Shown piece after piece: positions 21,006-33,900 of a stretch of 64,000 bases of DNA. The notes beneath the pieces were generated by a model. It did no database searches and had not been told where the DNA came from. It saw nothing but the letters and a program-made list of their open reading frames with translations. Position 1 is the stretch's first letter. Every line of letters begins with the position of its first letter. Origin of the DNA: Rhizoclosmatium globosum (taxonomy: Eukaryota > Chytridiomycota > Chytridiomycetes > Chytridiales > Chytriomycetaceae); NCBI GenBank assembly GCA_002104985.1, contig MCGO01000017.1, positions 1-64,000 of the forward strand. The letters are read 5' to 3'. The position numbers and the translations under genes are program-made.

Positions 21006-22640
21006 TTATTCCTTTCGTTCAAACAATACTGGATTGGTACCTTCTTCCCAAACTACTGTGAACGAAAGCACACCCAGAGACGCTAAACTCGAATTCGAAC
21101 AAAGGTAGCTCGTAGTCTTTGTATCGGTACCCATCTTGCAGCTCGAACACACCAAAAACATCCTTTTCCCAATGTCCAACAACCATATTCGTTGGCCTCT
21201 TGTCTCCAATAGACACATGGAAAAACTTGCTTTCCAATTCCAATTTGATAATGGCGTCTCCAAAACCAGGGTGATAATACGTTCCTTCATAGGCAGAGAG
21301 CGGAAACGAATGCTTTGTATCCTCCTTCCTCGCATCAACCCTTTTCTTCCGCTCGATACTTGCAATGTCACGCATCATCGCCTCCTTCTTCTTATACACC
21401 TTATTCCAATCGATTTTCATATCTGGAAATAGAACACGATCTACAACAGTTTGTGAAATCACTGGGCCGATATTGGTTCCATCCAAATTAGAAAACAATC
21501 ACGGCGAGATCGAGTGCTGGATACGTTTCGAATTGTGTTCTGTAGCCGGTACTTCCACCGTTATGCCATATGCGAGATAACCCTCGGTATGAATCTATTG
21601 CCCAGCCCAATCCATCTGCAAAAGAGGGTTAAACAGCCAAGAATAAGAGGTTCGATAGACCTCACATGATGTTAGGTCTTTTATCCCTCCAGTAACAGGC
21701 GATCCGATTGGCATATGCGGAGTCGTGAGCATCGCAAATTGTGTTGCAGATATCAAGTCATTTCCATTTTCAAGCTTCCCCTTTCGATTGATCAATGCAG
21801 CCCATTTCGCAACTGTAAGACTTATAATCAAAAGCATATTTCCAAAGATGGACGAAACTCACAATCGCGAATATTGGACACATCGCCCCAGCCCCTTTAG
21901 ATGCATTCATCCACTCTGATGTACTCCAGTCCAGCTGTTCAAGTATTCCACCAGTCAAACTAAAACCACGTGCATGATTCTTTGTATCTTTCATATTCTC
22001 TGGTTGCGTAATAGTGTCGTCCATCCCAAGCGGCTTCAAAATCTTTGTTTCGATCACAGAATTCCAAGTTCCCAGCCCCGAAACGTTTCCAGCAATCACA
22101 CCAGCCAGCGCAAACATGTGATTATTATACTGATACCGTTCTCTAAATTCAGCAGACGGTTCCAAATGAGCCAGCTTCGACAGCAGCTCGTATTCGTCTG
22201 AATTTGAAAATAAAAGCATTTCGTAGCGTGGGAGACCCGTTCGATGAGATAAGATGTCAATGAAATTAGCTTGCTGGTTTGTAATAGGATCTTTGAAACA
22301 GGTGTCAGTGAGTGTAGTGACTTTTGTTTTCCAGTTTAGCTTTCCTTCATCAACTAACATTCCGATTGCGAACGAGGTGAATGCCTGATAAGAGTTAAAG
22401 AGCATGAGTTTCTATTCAACATGAAGCAAGCGGTACCTTTGTTGTGGATCCGATTTGAAAGAGTGTCTCAGGAGTAACTTCATCGCCCTTCTCATTCTTG
22501 ACACCAAAGCCCTGCTCAAACACAAGTATTCCTTTGTGGACTACTCCAACAGCTAAACCAGGGACATTCCAGTCTACTCTGATGGCCTCAATGTCTACTG
22601 CCAATGCCTTCCAGTCAACGTCAAATGCCTTCGGCTTCTA
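21006..22640 (-). CDS. Serine beta-lactamase-like / penicillin-binding-protein-like hydrolase
   Basis: Members of the class C beta-lactamase/AmpH-like superfamily in fungi are serine hydrolases of mostly unknown substrate. The sequence begins KAFDVDWKALAVDIEAIRVD, then WNVPGLAVGVVHKG and the nucleophile motif GSTTKAFTSF (SxxK), created across the intron 22385-22436. Next come FIDILSHRTGLPRYE, the second motif region YQYNNHMFALAG (YxN), KPLGMDDTIT, HARGF and the third motif WHNGGSTGYRTQFE (HxG). A C-terminal beta-rich domain (AYEGTYYHPGFGDAIIKLEL) follows. The best end is FTVVWEEGTNPVLFERKE with TAA at 21006-21008, reached after a frameshift near 21080. Another frameshift is near 21497. The 5' end is not resolved: no in-frame ATG precedes KAFDVDW, so an exon upstream of about 22640 is likely. 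It is convergent with THOC3. Confidence 0.87.
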
Positions 22641-22958
22641 ACAATGCGTTGAAATGAGATTCTTGGGGCAGCAAGATACAGGGAAGTAGTCCTACACGAA
22701 CAGGTCGAATGGGTTGTTGCTCAGGAGCTATCTCCGCACTCCATTAGCACTTAAAAATTGAATGTTGACTTTGAGAGTGTGGAGAAGCAATTTTTTAAGA
22801 CTTTCCCCAAAAGATACAAAACGGAATTGAGTGGGCACAGTTTGATACAGCAACGTTTATTCCCTTGTTCCCATTCCACTAAAAAAGCATTGTCCTTCGG
22901 AAACGACAAAGTCGAAGTTGAACAGAAGTAGTGTCGTATAGTTATCTTTTTTATTTAA
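22641..22958. other. Intergenic region between the beta-lactamase-like gene and the GPCR gene
   Basis: The 318-bp stretch should contain the 3' UTR of the GPCR and the promoter plus possible first exon of the beta-lactamase-like gene, since both are on the minus strand. A minus-strand ATG near 22743 opens only a short frame. I see no RNA gene, repeat or other conserved frame. Confidence 0.45.
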
Positions 22959-25900
22959 TCAAAGCGCTGTCTTTGTTCCCACAATATTTCGACCAGTCAT
23001 CTTTGAAAATCGCTCAGAAAACTCCTTTCCTTTCCCAACAACTGAAAAGTCAATCAGAACGCCTCGACCACCAACTCCCTTCCATACGAAACGCTCTTGC
23101 ATTCCTTGACTTCCATCATCTATCAACATAAATTTCACTTTCTTTTCATTCCATACCAATGACGGTGCCGTGACTAGAAACGCAGCTGGATGCGACACTT
23201 GCTCCTCAGGTCCCGAAATAATATTCAAGAACGTTTTGTCATGTTGAGTTAGAATGAAAGCAATGCCCTTCCGCCAGCATTCCATCAATCCGAATCCAGT
23301 CTGCAAATAAAAAACAGGGTACATGTCTGAAGTCTGCATAACATTACGATTCTTGATGGAGCCCGTTTGTGAATGGGACTGTGCAAATGAGGTTGAATGG
23401 GTCAATTTACTTGTTTTTGTGTGAGGTTTTGCGTTTCCTTTCAAAGCCCAAGTATTTGCCATTGAGATTATTCTAGGGCTCATATCCATTAAAATAGGGC
23501 TTGTTGTGTTTAGATAGATCAGGACGGCTTCTATTAATTCTTCGTGCTGACTGTCATGGTCGGATGGACTCACTGTAAACCAAATTACCATTGAGAGAGT
23601 CAGCAACAAACCGGAAATCAGGAGCTTATTGCTGTCCGAATGTATAGGAGGAACCCGTCGTGTGTAATACGACATGAAGTAGAGACCAAGGATGATTACT
23701 CCATTATACGCCCACAATACCGCTTCAATCGGTATGATTTTCGATGACGCTGTATTGACGCATACTTGTTGTACCAGGTCCCTTGGTATCATAATATCAA
23801 TCACAATCCAATTGGAATAGACAGTCCATGTAACCAATATCACAATTTCAACAACAATTAAACCGGCTGCAAGACAGATATATCTAAACTCTTTTGTAGC
23901 TGCCGTAGTTAGTTTATCTTTGGACGTGTAAACAACCAGTAGTCTTGTATTCTTGGCCAACAAAGTTCCATAGATCACAGCAAATGAGCAAGTTTGAAGC
24001 CACTGACGCATCAAACAGCCTAAAACAGTTACTTGATTTAAATAAAGCATGTTTGCGATATATGATGGAAGGGACCCAATGATAATGATAATGGTCAATA
24101 TTTTCGATCCTAAATGAAATGACTTGATGTTCCAGAAGAACAACAGAAATCCAATAAAAACAAAGTTCAAAGCGATTCCACTTGCCGCAAAGAATATCAA
24201 CGTTGTTCCTGTGGAACTTGAAGATGTTATTGTTGCATACGTGAACTGTGGGCTGTCAGGAGGAGGTGTTGAGCCGCCATCGTAAAATACTGGTTTTGAA
24301 TTGTTCAAGTACGAGAATGTGGTAACATTGATATCAGTGGCTGCGAATGCTGGTGTGATGTTAGCGATAACTTTAGGTGCATTCAGTATACGTACGAACT
24401 AGATTGAATGTTGCGTCCAGACCATCAACATAGTATAGATAATATGATCTTTTAACTTTTAGCCCAAATCCAAACTAAAAAGCAGATTTACGTGGCTACA
24501 TCTCCATTCTTCGTTAGCAACAAAGGGTCTCCATTCAATCCACGATATCCAGTATTCCTGAACAAAGACCAATCCATATATTGCTGTAATTTCCGTGAAG
24601 CCAACATTTGTGTGGTGAAAGACGAGTTAAATCGAAGAAGCTGAACGAGTTTCAACATCAAACATTTATCAAACAAAGTACAAACGTTATCAACCCCTTT
24701 CGCAAACAACTTGGGACAATCATACAAAAGCGTCATATCAAACCAGTAGTACATTGTAGACCAATCGAATGCGCTTGGTTGTCGTTGTTATTGAAGATTC
24801 CTCAAACCGGAGGGAAAACTCACATTCCCCAAGGAGCCTGAAACTCTTGAACTTCTTTCACATACTCGTTGGCAAGTTGATCCATGTACGAATTCATGGA
24901 ATTGTATCCCATCGGAAACATCATTCCGTGCATACTTGAAATAGTCGGAACCCCATTGTGCAGTTGCGTTCTTCCCGAAGATGGGCTGATTTGCAGTGAA
25001 CCAGACGTATTTTGATCCTACGAGATTATATTTTCTAGATTGTTCAGCATTAGTAAATGTAAGCCACGTATTTCCAAGAACACAAACGTGGCTAATCCAA
25101 AGTATATCTGCGCAGTGTCAGAAGGACTTGCGATAAGAATATATATCGAGCATCCGCTTGACCCAACTTTTGCGCAATGTATCCCAACGGCTTTGGGTCA
25201 TCGACGCTCACCCACACGAGAAATTGGATGTCAAATTTAGTTGAGAGTACTTGAACTATTTGTTCGCATACTGGATTTTATGCGTAGTGAGACAACGGAA
25301 AATGAGGAACGTTGAAGTGATTACATTCATTAGCGACCCCGCCCGAACAAACCAAACCAGCTCTCGTAACACGCCACGTCTTTAATGTGATTCCAATCGA
25401 TTCAACCCAACCAGTTGCAGGAAACAGTTGAAAGTAATACGGGTAATTCGTCCGACTTGAGAGTTTCGACAAAGTCGTGCTTCCAGTACTAAGAAATGTT
25501 TTAGAAGACAAAAATATGCTGTAGCACTAAGCACCATTGTGGAATTTTGTAGTAACTATACACTTCTCCATCTGATACCATGCTTTTACCATAAAAGTCT
25601 CCAAAGACAGCCACGACATCTTAATCCATTGAAATTGAAGTTTTAAGTACGGCAACATTATTTCAAAAACTACCTTGATGATTATTCGCAATATCATAAG
25701 CCAACACCATTGCACGACCCAAAGATCCGTCAGAGCCTTCGTACTTCCCATTCCCATTATCGAATCGCTTTATCCGTATAGTCGTATTTGGCAACACAGT
25801 AGGATCTCGGTTAACATCATTGATTGCAATCTCCAGTGCTATTTGATTCCAATAAAACCAAGACGGATCACCCCTATGCCAACTTCATCAGATTCTACTC

Positions 25901-26116
25901 AACGTGACTAGAATATACCATTGATTTAAGTCTCCCAACGCGGTATATTCAACTGATCCATTCCCCCACAACCTCAAAACCATCATATGTCAGTCCCGAA
26001 AATCTAAGCCATCAAGTCAGAACGCAGTCTAAACAAACACCTTACAAGCTATAAGGTCCTATCAGAGCAACTGTAATTGACGACTGGTTCTTGAACGGAA
26101 AGGGGTGGTGGTCCAT
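22959..26116 (-). CDS. Class C (GABA-B/mGluR-like) G-protein-coupled receptor
   Basis: An N-terminal periplasmic-binding-protein-like ligand domain is split over several exons (26.1-24.5 kb): ITVALIGPYS, LFSGLTYDGF, IALEIAINDVNRDPTVLPNT, KYEGSDGSLGRAMVLAYDIA, then MMFPMGYNSMNSYMDQLANE and a Cys-containing helix region. The open frame 24308-22959 holds seven helices (about residues 34-285), including LIFFAASGIALNFVFIGFLL and LVQQVCVNTASSKIIPIEAV, as in 7tm_3 receptors. A cytoplasmic tail of about 150 residues contains a folded-looking block (GFGLMECWRKGIAFILTQHD to GVLIDFSVVGKG). Ligand unknown; it presumably couples to heterotrimeric G proteins. The ATG at 26114-26116 is only a minimum: the other frame upstream (PTLNQDGPPP) suggests that the true start with a signal peptide lies further out, behind an indel in a CCCC run. 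Several ectodomain exons are frameshifted. Confidence 0.86.
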
Positions 26117-26323
26117 CTTGGTTCAGTGTTGGATCGCACTTTGTAAATCTTAACAGATGTTCCCACAATAAAACAATGTGATTCTTCTAATCAAACTAGC
26201 AACATTATTCATGAAAAGAAGAGAGTAGAACGACGTCGGCTGTTTCCAGATTCCTCCCTCATGAACACTCTACCACAACCAACAAAGACAACAACTTCTG
26301 TCACCCACCTGCTGCCTAAAAAC

Positions 26324-26404
26324 GACAACGGCAGGACTTGAACCTGCGCACTCAGAGAGTAACAGATTTCTAGTCTGTCGCCTTAACCGCTCGGCCACGT
26401 TGTC
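26324..26404 (-). tRNA. trnS-AGA: tRNA-Ser (anticodon AGA)
   Basis: The minus strand folds as a complete 81-nt cloverleaf without intron. The acceptor stem is GACAACG with CGTTGTC; D arm GCCGAGCGGTTAAGGC; anticodon stem ACAGA/TCTGT around the loop CTAGAAA, giving anticodon AGA at 26369-26371. A long variable arm (TACTCTCTGAGTG) is typical of tRNA-Ser, followed by the T arm GCAGGTTCAAGTCCTGC. The sequence is very close to the yeast tRNA-Ser(AGA) pattern. Internal A and B boxes lie within the D and T arms. CCA is not encoded. Confidence 0.97.
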
Positions 26405-26582
26405 TTGTCTTACACCACAGAACAATCTGACTATCAACTTTCACAGCTTCTAGCATAAAACACTGAACATATTAAACTTAAACATAATGCGCCATTAATT
26501 GATAAGATATATGACTGCCTTTTATTTTCCACATTCCCAAACACAAAACACTATGATCCTTCAATTCCACGACAACACCACT

Positions 26583-28781
26583 TCACCCACTCCAATTACG
26601 AATCAACTCATGATAAAAACACAATCCCCTGAACATACTCTTCACCGTCAATGTGCTCATCAACGGTATGCACGTTAACCCATCCACAGGCCAAACCGAT
26701 ACACGCTCTTACTCAAAGCCCAGTAATGTCTCGTGTCGGTGTTTCCAGCATCATTCCACCACGACAATGACTTTTCCGAGACCCGGATTTAGCGGATTTA
26801 TCAAAGACGTGGTGGATTGTTCCTTCAAGGACGTCCCATCCGAGGTCTCCTGCTCCGTTGGAAGGGCTAACAGGAGCGGGTTCGAGGCCCTTAGAGTTGA
26901 GTGACGGTAACGAGGCCCTTTGAATCAGTCGCCTTGAATTCATGTGCGATTTTAGAAACGTCGTTGAAGTCAGCGACTTTGAGTGTAAGCGAGAATTTCT
27001 TTGCGACAGGAGTGAACACGTCGTTGAAGTGGGTTTGGACGTGTTTGAGGGACGAGTCGACTGCGATTCTGTGGTTGATTGTGATTGAGACTTTTTCGGG
27101 GAGGGCGTTTACTTTGAGGCCGCCTTGGATGATGTCTACGGCTTGGGTTGTTGTGAGGAGGGATTCTTGGCCGAGGGAGGTGAGGTATTGGGTGATGAGG
27201 GCGCGGCCGCCTTTGTTTAGGTTGTTTACGGCCCATTTGAGTTCTGGGTTTGGGTTTGGGCGCGTTTTCGACGTAGCAGCGGGTTGTTGCGAGGAGAGGG
27301 TTCTTGTCTGGGAGGGTGACTGGGTACGACTCTTTTTCGAGTGCAGCGACTAGGAGGGATGCGTATCCAATGCCAGTGTGCTTTGGTGGAACTGACGAGT
27401 GGCCACCCTTTGTCTCGACAGTAACTAGAACATCAACGTATCCTTTTCGCCGGTTCCAACAGCAGCAACAGTCACTCCATCATAGGTTGAAAATGATGGT
27501 CCCTCATCGAGAATCAAGCCAACTTTTCCTGCAAGCTTCAAGTCATGTTCCAAATACTCGGCAAGCTTTCTAGCACCTATTTGTATTGTTAGGCACGAAT
27601 TCTACTTGAGATAGACTTCCTCCGACTACTTCGGACTTCTCGATAAATAGTCCTTAACAATCTCCGACACAGACACCTTTCCTCTCCTCCCCGCTCGCAT
27701 CTTTATATTCGCTCAACACAAATTAGTACACACCTTGATGTCCCGAAATCTCCTCATCATGACCATAAGCCAAGTAAACAGTACGCTTTGGAGTGAATCC
27801 AGCCTCCAAAAGCTTTTCGACAGGCTTCCAAGTGGACCCATAAACGTAGCTTTAGTGTCTCCAGACCTATTGTATGCCAAATCAGAAATCACTACAGTGT
27901 AAAGGAGACATTACCTCGTCCCCAAAGGAATCCATTCTTTTCGTCGATGTATCTATAATCATGGGTATAAAACTTTAGAATAAGGGTTGAATGTTGAGAG
28001 GGTGAAAACTCGTTCGCTTGTTTCCCAGAGCCAACATAGATGCAATCGAGTCAAGCCGCTTTTAAACATCACTTATCACTCCGACCTCCGCTCTCTCTGT
28101 CCACCTCTGAAGACTATGTCTACCTACAACCAACACCAACAACAACGACATCACACATACCCATCGAACGGCGGATACGACCACATTCCCCTTGTCTCAG
28201 GCAGCACAGGCACCACATCCAAGTGGGCCATCAGAACCAAGGGCGCTGCATCGACCTCTGAACCGGTCCACTCAAACAACAGCGAATACCGATTCACCAC
28301 GGTCTTCTTCAAGTTCTTGTGGACAAGTGGAAACGCGTGTTCCAGGAACGAATGCAACTTAACAAAGGGATCGTGGACTGGATCGGGCCCAGTTGGAGGC
28401 GGTGCGACGTTGGTTGTGTTGTCAAAGGAAACAGTCGCAATTTGAACTGACGACGAAAGCCGAGAAAGCGATGCGGATTTGAACGAGGCGCTTTGGAGGC
28501 GCGACACACTCAACTTGGCGTCAAATTGCGGGGAAAGCGGTGGCAGTTGGTTGCACACTGGCTCCGGATCGGATCTAACATCAACTACCGCTTCCGGTCC
28601 GGGTTCGTGTCCGTGAACACACTTTGTTGCTCCAAAGTGCAAGGCTGTAAATGCTAGGGCTACTACTACTAGCACTCCAATGCGCAGTGCACTGATCTGC
28701 TTGTCTTCGCAAGTGGCTGTGCTGCTGCTGCACCTTGGGCTTGGGTTGTTGGAAGAACATGTCTCCGAATTTCAAAGACAT
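26583..28781 (-). CDS. Carboxypeptidase S-like M20 metallopeptidase, second paralogue
   Basis: Same family as the gene at 17.1-19.1 kb, with an N-terminal membrane anchor (ALRIGVLVVVALAFTALHFG). Motifs: APPPTGPDPVHDPFVKLHSF, VLMAHLDVVPVLPET (His and Asp ligands), NGFLWGRG, YLAYGHDEEISGHQ (catalytic Glu), LILDEGPSFSTYDGV, ETKGGHSSVPPKHTGIG and a final HTVDEHI. ATG 28779-28781. Introns lie near 27960-28155, 27860-27915, 27730-27755 and 27450. Frameshifts: near 28690 (before the anchor), near 27260, and the A5 run 26615-26619, after which YHELIRNWSG ends at the stop 26583-26585. A 150-bp block around 28200-28350 is very close at the protein level to the other copy (VVNRYSLLFEWTGS in both), so these are gene duplicates now separated by three genes and a tRNA. 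Confidence 0.9.
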
Positions 28782-28937
28782 TTTGTGATTTGCTTTGACG
28801 CCACTTCAGATGATATCCATCATACAAGATGAGAAATACCACCTTTCTTCTTCACACAAACAAAGTAGAAACAATGCAAGAGGAATACATTTTATTCTGA
28901 AATTTTAACTTGTTCATTGGTTCACCTGTAATAACCT

Positions 28938-30719
28938 TCACTCCACCTTCACACGCTTCTCCTCAGCATCAGCATCAGAAACAACTCTCTTGTCTTCAAC
29001 AACAACTTCACCCCTAGGCTTTCTCTTCTTGCCTCCACCCAACATACTCTGCAGCGAATCAAGCGCAAACAGTAACACAACCCCAACATGTACATAAAAG
29101 TACAACCGCCTCCACACAGTCAATCCAGCTCTAGAGTTCGTAACTGCATTCCAATAGTCGCATAATTGATAGAACAACTGTCGCAAACCATCCAACGACA
29201 TGATACACAGGCAACAAAACATGCACTGCTGAATTCTGGTTATGGAAGTGTGGTCGGAACAGTTTCCTCGTAAGTCTGTTACTCGTGATCAAAAATGACA
29301 GAGTCAAAAAGAATGTGTAGTATCCTGGATAAAATCCATGCCAGAACGCAGACACAAGGAAAGTCACATGTGTCGCTAGACCCGCCATAGATTCGATTTC
29401 GTGATTTCAGCAGGCGTCTGATCCGGCAGTGGTTCCGGCGCAAGACGCAAGTAAATCGCCGAACGAAGCCAAAGCGCCGTTTGAACATTCCACGCACTGT
29501 TGCGTTTTTTCAAAAACATTCATCAGAACGACATATTCTCACAAAAATCTCCAAAAAAAAGGCACTCACCTCATAAACATGCGTGGGTTCTCTGGAAACT
29601 CAAGCTCCCAAATCCGGACATTCTCACACCGATTCCACTTGTACACCGACTTTCCCTTCTACCGGTCCAACGTATCCAAACCCGCAAAGCACGCAAGCAC
29701 CCTCTGCAAGCTTCCATGCACCAAAGAACTGCATCTGTTGCACGAGTGCGGCAACAAAGAAATAGCTGGCACGTTGGAACCACGTGTATTCAGGAACGCG
29801 TCGGTGAGTCCGAATTCGTAGGGTACGCGTGGAGCGAATATGATGTTGAGGAGGGAACAGACTGCGCCGGTAATGATGGTCTCTGCGAGGTATTTCCATC
29901 TTCCTGGAAGTAGTTTCTGAGTTGGTTGGAGCGTGAATGCACCGGTTCCTGAAATGAAGTCGCTGTATGTTTTGTAGTGGAATGAAGGACCGAGGATGAA
30001 AGCGGGGTAGAAAAAGATGAAGCCGAGGTAATCGAGGAGACTTGGGATGTGTGAGTTTTAGGGATTGTTGGGTTTTTGAGAGTTCCTAACGAATTGCCAA
30101 TTTAGCCTGAATTTTTTTCGGCGGTGAGGACTCATGGGCGACGATTACTTACTCTGTTCGGACGAGTGCCATCGTGCACACCATGCAAATGTAGCCATCT
30201 TTTGCACGGCAACCATCATTGGAATAGTTTGATCGAATCTTGGTGCATCGACATCTGAAAAGAACTGAGACTTGAGGTGGCTGTATTTGTCAGGGTATCG
30301 TTTAAGAAGCCTGTGCATGAACCAAAAGACAACAACTCACTTTGCAGCAAGAACACTGAGCGAGAGAACAATGACCACAACTGGAATATGCTTGGACGTT
30401 GGCCAAGCAAACGACAGGCCATAACACACACTCGAAAGCAGTGCAATCTGAACAAGACCCTGCACTGTACACCCCCCAATTCAGCATTCCTCTTTCAAAC
30501 TCACTCACTCACAAAGTAACTCAAAGATACTTTACCATTAAACAGCGCCGTGAAAAAAGACCCGAAACAGCAATCGAAAAGAGTCCCCTTGAACTCGATG
30601 TTCCCAAAAGAGAGAATGGGAATGCGAGAATGTATGAGGAGAGAAGGACGATGGCGGGGCCAAGGACGTCGCGGGAAGTCCGTTGCTGTTGTCAGCGGTG
30701 TCAGGTCGAGGAAACCCAT
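28938..30719 (-). CDS. MBOAT lysophospholipid acyltransferase (LPCAT/ALE1-like)
   Basis: A multispanning ER enzyme that re-acylates lysophospholipids with acyl-CoA (Lands cycle). Fragments in order: GPAIVLLSSYILAFPFSLLG, CYGLSFAWPTSKHIPVVVIV, FDQTIPMMVAVQKMATFAWC, then LGFIFFYPAFILGPSFHYKT, VQQMQFFGAWKLAEGACVLC, WNRCENVRIWELEFPENPRM, and the catalytic pair WNVQTALWLR (Asn/Trp region) and LVSAFWHGFYPGYY (His). The C-terminus is cytosolic and charged (GGGKKRKPRGE, ending VKVE). ATG 30717-30719, TGA 28938-28940. At least four introns are present, and several one-base shifts (near 30670, 29760, 29640 and 29470) are needed. The gene is divergent from the HCN channel with 275 bp between starts. Fragment order and the motif pair make the family certain. 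The exact substrate class (LPC, LPE, LPI) cannot be read from the sequence. Confidence 0.88.
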
Positions 30720-30994
30720 TTCGATTGGCTGGCGAAAAAAGAAAAGGTTTGGAATAATGATAACAGATGTATTATCTTGTATTATCGTGCCCTTATGATC
30801 TTGATTATATGTGATTTAATGTTTCTGTATTCGACATTTCGAGGTTTGTGTACAAAGGAAAGTAAACCCCCACATCATTATCTTTCTTTGCAGTCGCGGT
30901 CTTAATAATGGAATTATTTCTCATTTCTGAAATGCAGCTGAGCGATTTACCGTAAATCCTTGCACTTCTCAAATATCATCATCTGCTCGCTAAG

Positions 30995-33900
30995 ATGGAC
31001 AAGACTGACGTAGACCTCGTGTCCCTCCTCACAGAGTCCATAGAACTCCAACACACTTTCATGATCCTTCAGCGTCAAATAACGAGTGGTTTGTCGCGTG
31101 TGAACAAAGTTGTGGAAATGGTATCGAAGCTCCCCACAAATCCAACGAGTTTATATTCTGCGGGTGGATCGCGAAGCCGAAACCCATCTCAGCAAATAGT
31201 AAGCTCTAGAATAATGGAAGGAAGCGGTTTTGGCGTTGATTTTGATCGGTATATGACAACACAAAGCTCGATAAACTCACTGTCAAATCAAGCAAGTTCT
31301 ATCCAACAGCGATCAAATCAAATCACTTCAGAACTGCTGCTCAGTTGTACACCGTCTTCTCAACGTAGCATCAACCATGTTTTATCGCCTGTCAATACAT
31401 CCAATAACTCTCTTGTTGAAATACAACGTCTTAGTGAAGCGATACGCTGGGATGGTATGACTATGACAAGCAAAAGCAAGATGATGATCAAAAAACAACC
31501 GCGTTCTGATACAACGACAATTGAAGTTCCGTTCGGAGAAATGAAGCTAATACCCAAACCAATCGCGAGAACAAACTCGAAAAAGACGTCGCCGTTGGTT
31601 CGACAGACTGTTTTGAATTCTGTGGTTATGGGTGTTGATTCAGAACAATCCAGATCAAGCGTTATCTCGTTTAAGGAGCGTGTATCGCAAGTATTTCGAA
31701 GTGGTCCGCGCTCAACGTTAAGCAATTGCGGAATTCAGAAGTTGGTGGTTTCAGTGTTGGAGCAATACCATCTCAACAACCTATTGAATCCCACACACAC
31801 CAAATCTTTCAGAGCCGCACATTACAACAAAACTAGAAGCCTTTATAAAAGACAAAGCTATCTTCGCCATTCCAGAATCCCCTCAACTCCCAACTCCAAC
31901 ATCAAACTTCCCCATGCAGCCAAAACACGAAGACCTAAAATCATCACACCAGAAAGTCATCGCATCAGATACAACTCCTCGCCGCCATTCAGACGACATG
32001 CTTCCAAACCCTCGCCTCACCTCCTCAAAATCATTCGCCTCTCCACGAATACCACACACAGACACATACCGCCGATCCAGCGACGACACCACTTCCCTAT
32101 ACCTCGCGACACAAAGTTACACAACGCAACATCAAAGCCTCACAACTCCAACCCAAAAACCCATCGCCCCGAAACCCCAGTTTTCAAGCCAATTCAGCGC
32201 GTCAGTGTATTCAATGCGTCCCTCGATTCTCGTCACATCCACGTCGTCGTTACGTGCATCACAGGGGCCGACGAGGGGCCGTGTTTTGTGGAATCAATTG
32301 CGGAAGGCGGTTTTTGAGTCGCGTGAGCTTGTACGTTGCTTGCGAGTGAAGAAAATGTGGTTAATTGGAGGGAATAATGGGGTGGTGAAACCAGGTGTGC
32401 AGTTTGCGGCGATAAGAAGGAGATTGTGGATCTGAAGCCGTTGTGCCTGTTGCCAGTTACTGTTGTCAAGGAAAGTCGAAGCCGTTTTGTTCATATTGTG
32501 CTGTATCGTGCGTTTGATGATAAAGGCATGTACATTTCATGGAAAATGCGACACAGACACTGGAGAGCCTACGAGTTTTGTATGGATGGGTTGCATCCAC
32601 TTTCTATATGTGGCTTTCTTGTGATTCGTTAACGATTGGTTTGTCTTCCACTTTTTTTTTCTTGCTAATTAAAGCTGCACAGTTCTTTATGTGGCTGTTC
32701 TGTTTGTATCTCCTTACAAATCGACATTCAACAGCATATCTTACTTCAGTCATGAATCGCGCTGGTAATTCATTTTACGGATTGCCAATTTTTTAACGGT
32801 ATTATATTAGGATTACAGCCCTGTTTGTCCTAGACACACTCTTCGATTTGATTACGCCATTGAAACCAAAAAAATCGGACGTCACATCCCTGGGGAAAAG
32901 ACTTTCTCTGCAAGATTGGATGAAATGCTTCATTCGACGTTATTGGCTTTGAAGTGGTTTCAATTGTAACATCCTCGTTATGCGTAATTTTTCCTGACTG
33001 GGTATTTTATACAGATACCATGGATTCAATTTGTCCAACAGGATACTTTTGCAGCCTACCCCATTTCATACCTCCGCTTTCTTCGAATCACCCGCCTTGC
33101 CTCAAAGCTCTCAAATAATGCTTTATTCTTGCGAATCCATAATGCGATAGAAAGTGTATCCGGTATCGGATCTATACTGTCTAGAATACTTCCCCTCGTG
33201 GTTGTATTTGCCATCTTTATGCACCTTCAGGCGTGTACATTGTATTATATCGGGTTCACGCAGGGTTTTTCCAGTGGGAAACACAATTCGATCACTGGAA
33301 GTATTACACGGGCGGATTTGACGCCGCAGGACACACAGAGAGATATATTTGGATGCTTACACAGGTGATTTGTCACTTCGAGCTTTCGTGCGCATATAAC
33401 AGCGATCTATTAAAGGCTGTGGGGAATACATTTTCAACAAATTTCAAACCTGAGACGAATCTGGAGCAAATCATTAACATCGTCTTCATTATCATTGGGG
33501 CAACTTTGGTAAACAGACTTCGTTGAACTCCGGAAAGATACTGATATACAATATAGTACGCTCTTCTCGTTGGATTGCTTTCGTCAGCAGCGATCGCATA
33601 CGATTCTTCTGGACGAATGTACAGACAAAAAATCGACGAACTTACAGAATACTTGAATTGGAAGAGAATCGACGAAGCAACGAAAAAGAAGGTGTTGTCC
33701 TACTACGAATTCAAGTATCGCGGAAAGTACTTTGAGGAGGAAACCCTTTTGGCGGACATGAAAGCTCCCTGAGAATGGTGAATCAACTGCGTTATTGGTG
33801 ACAGAAAACTTATGCATTAGACTCGGAATAGGAGCTCGCGTCGATCAACTGTCGACGTTTAATTGAGCAAGTACCATTCCTCAAACGTGACTTGAAAGAT

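Noticed and set aside
26324..26404. tRNA-Ser locus as an integration (att) site for a mobile element
   Set aside because: No integrase, direct repeat or partial tRNA copy was seen in the neighbouring genes.
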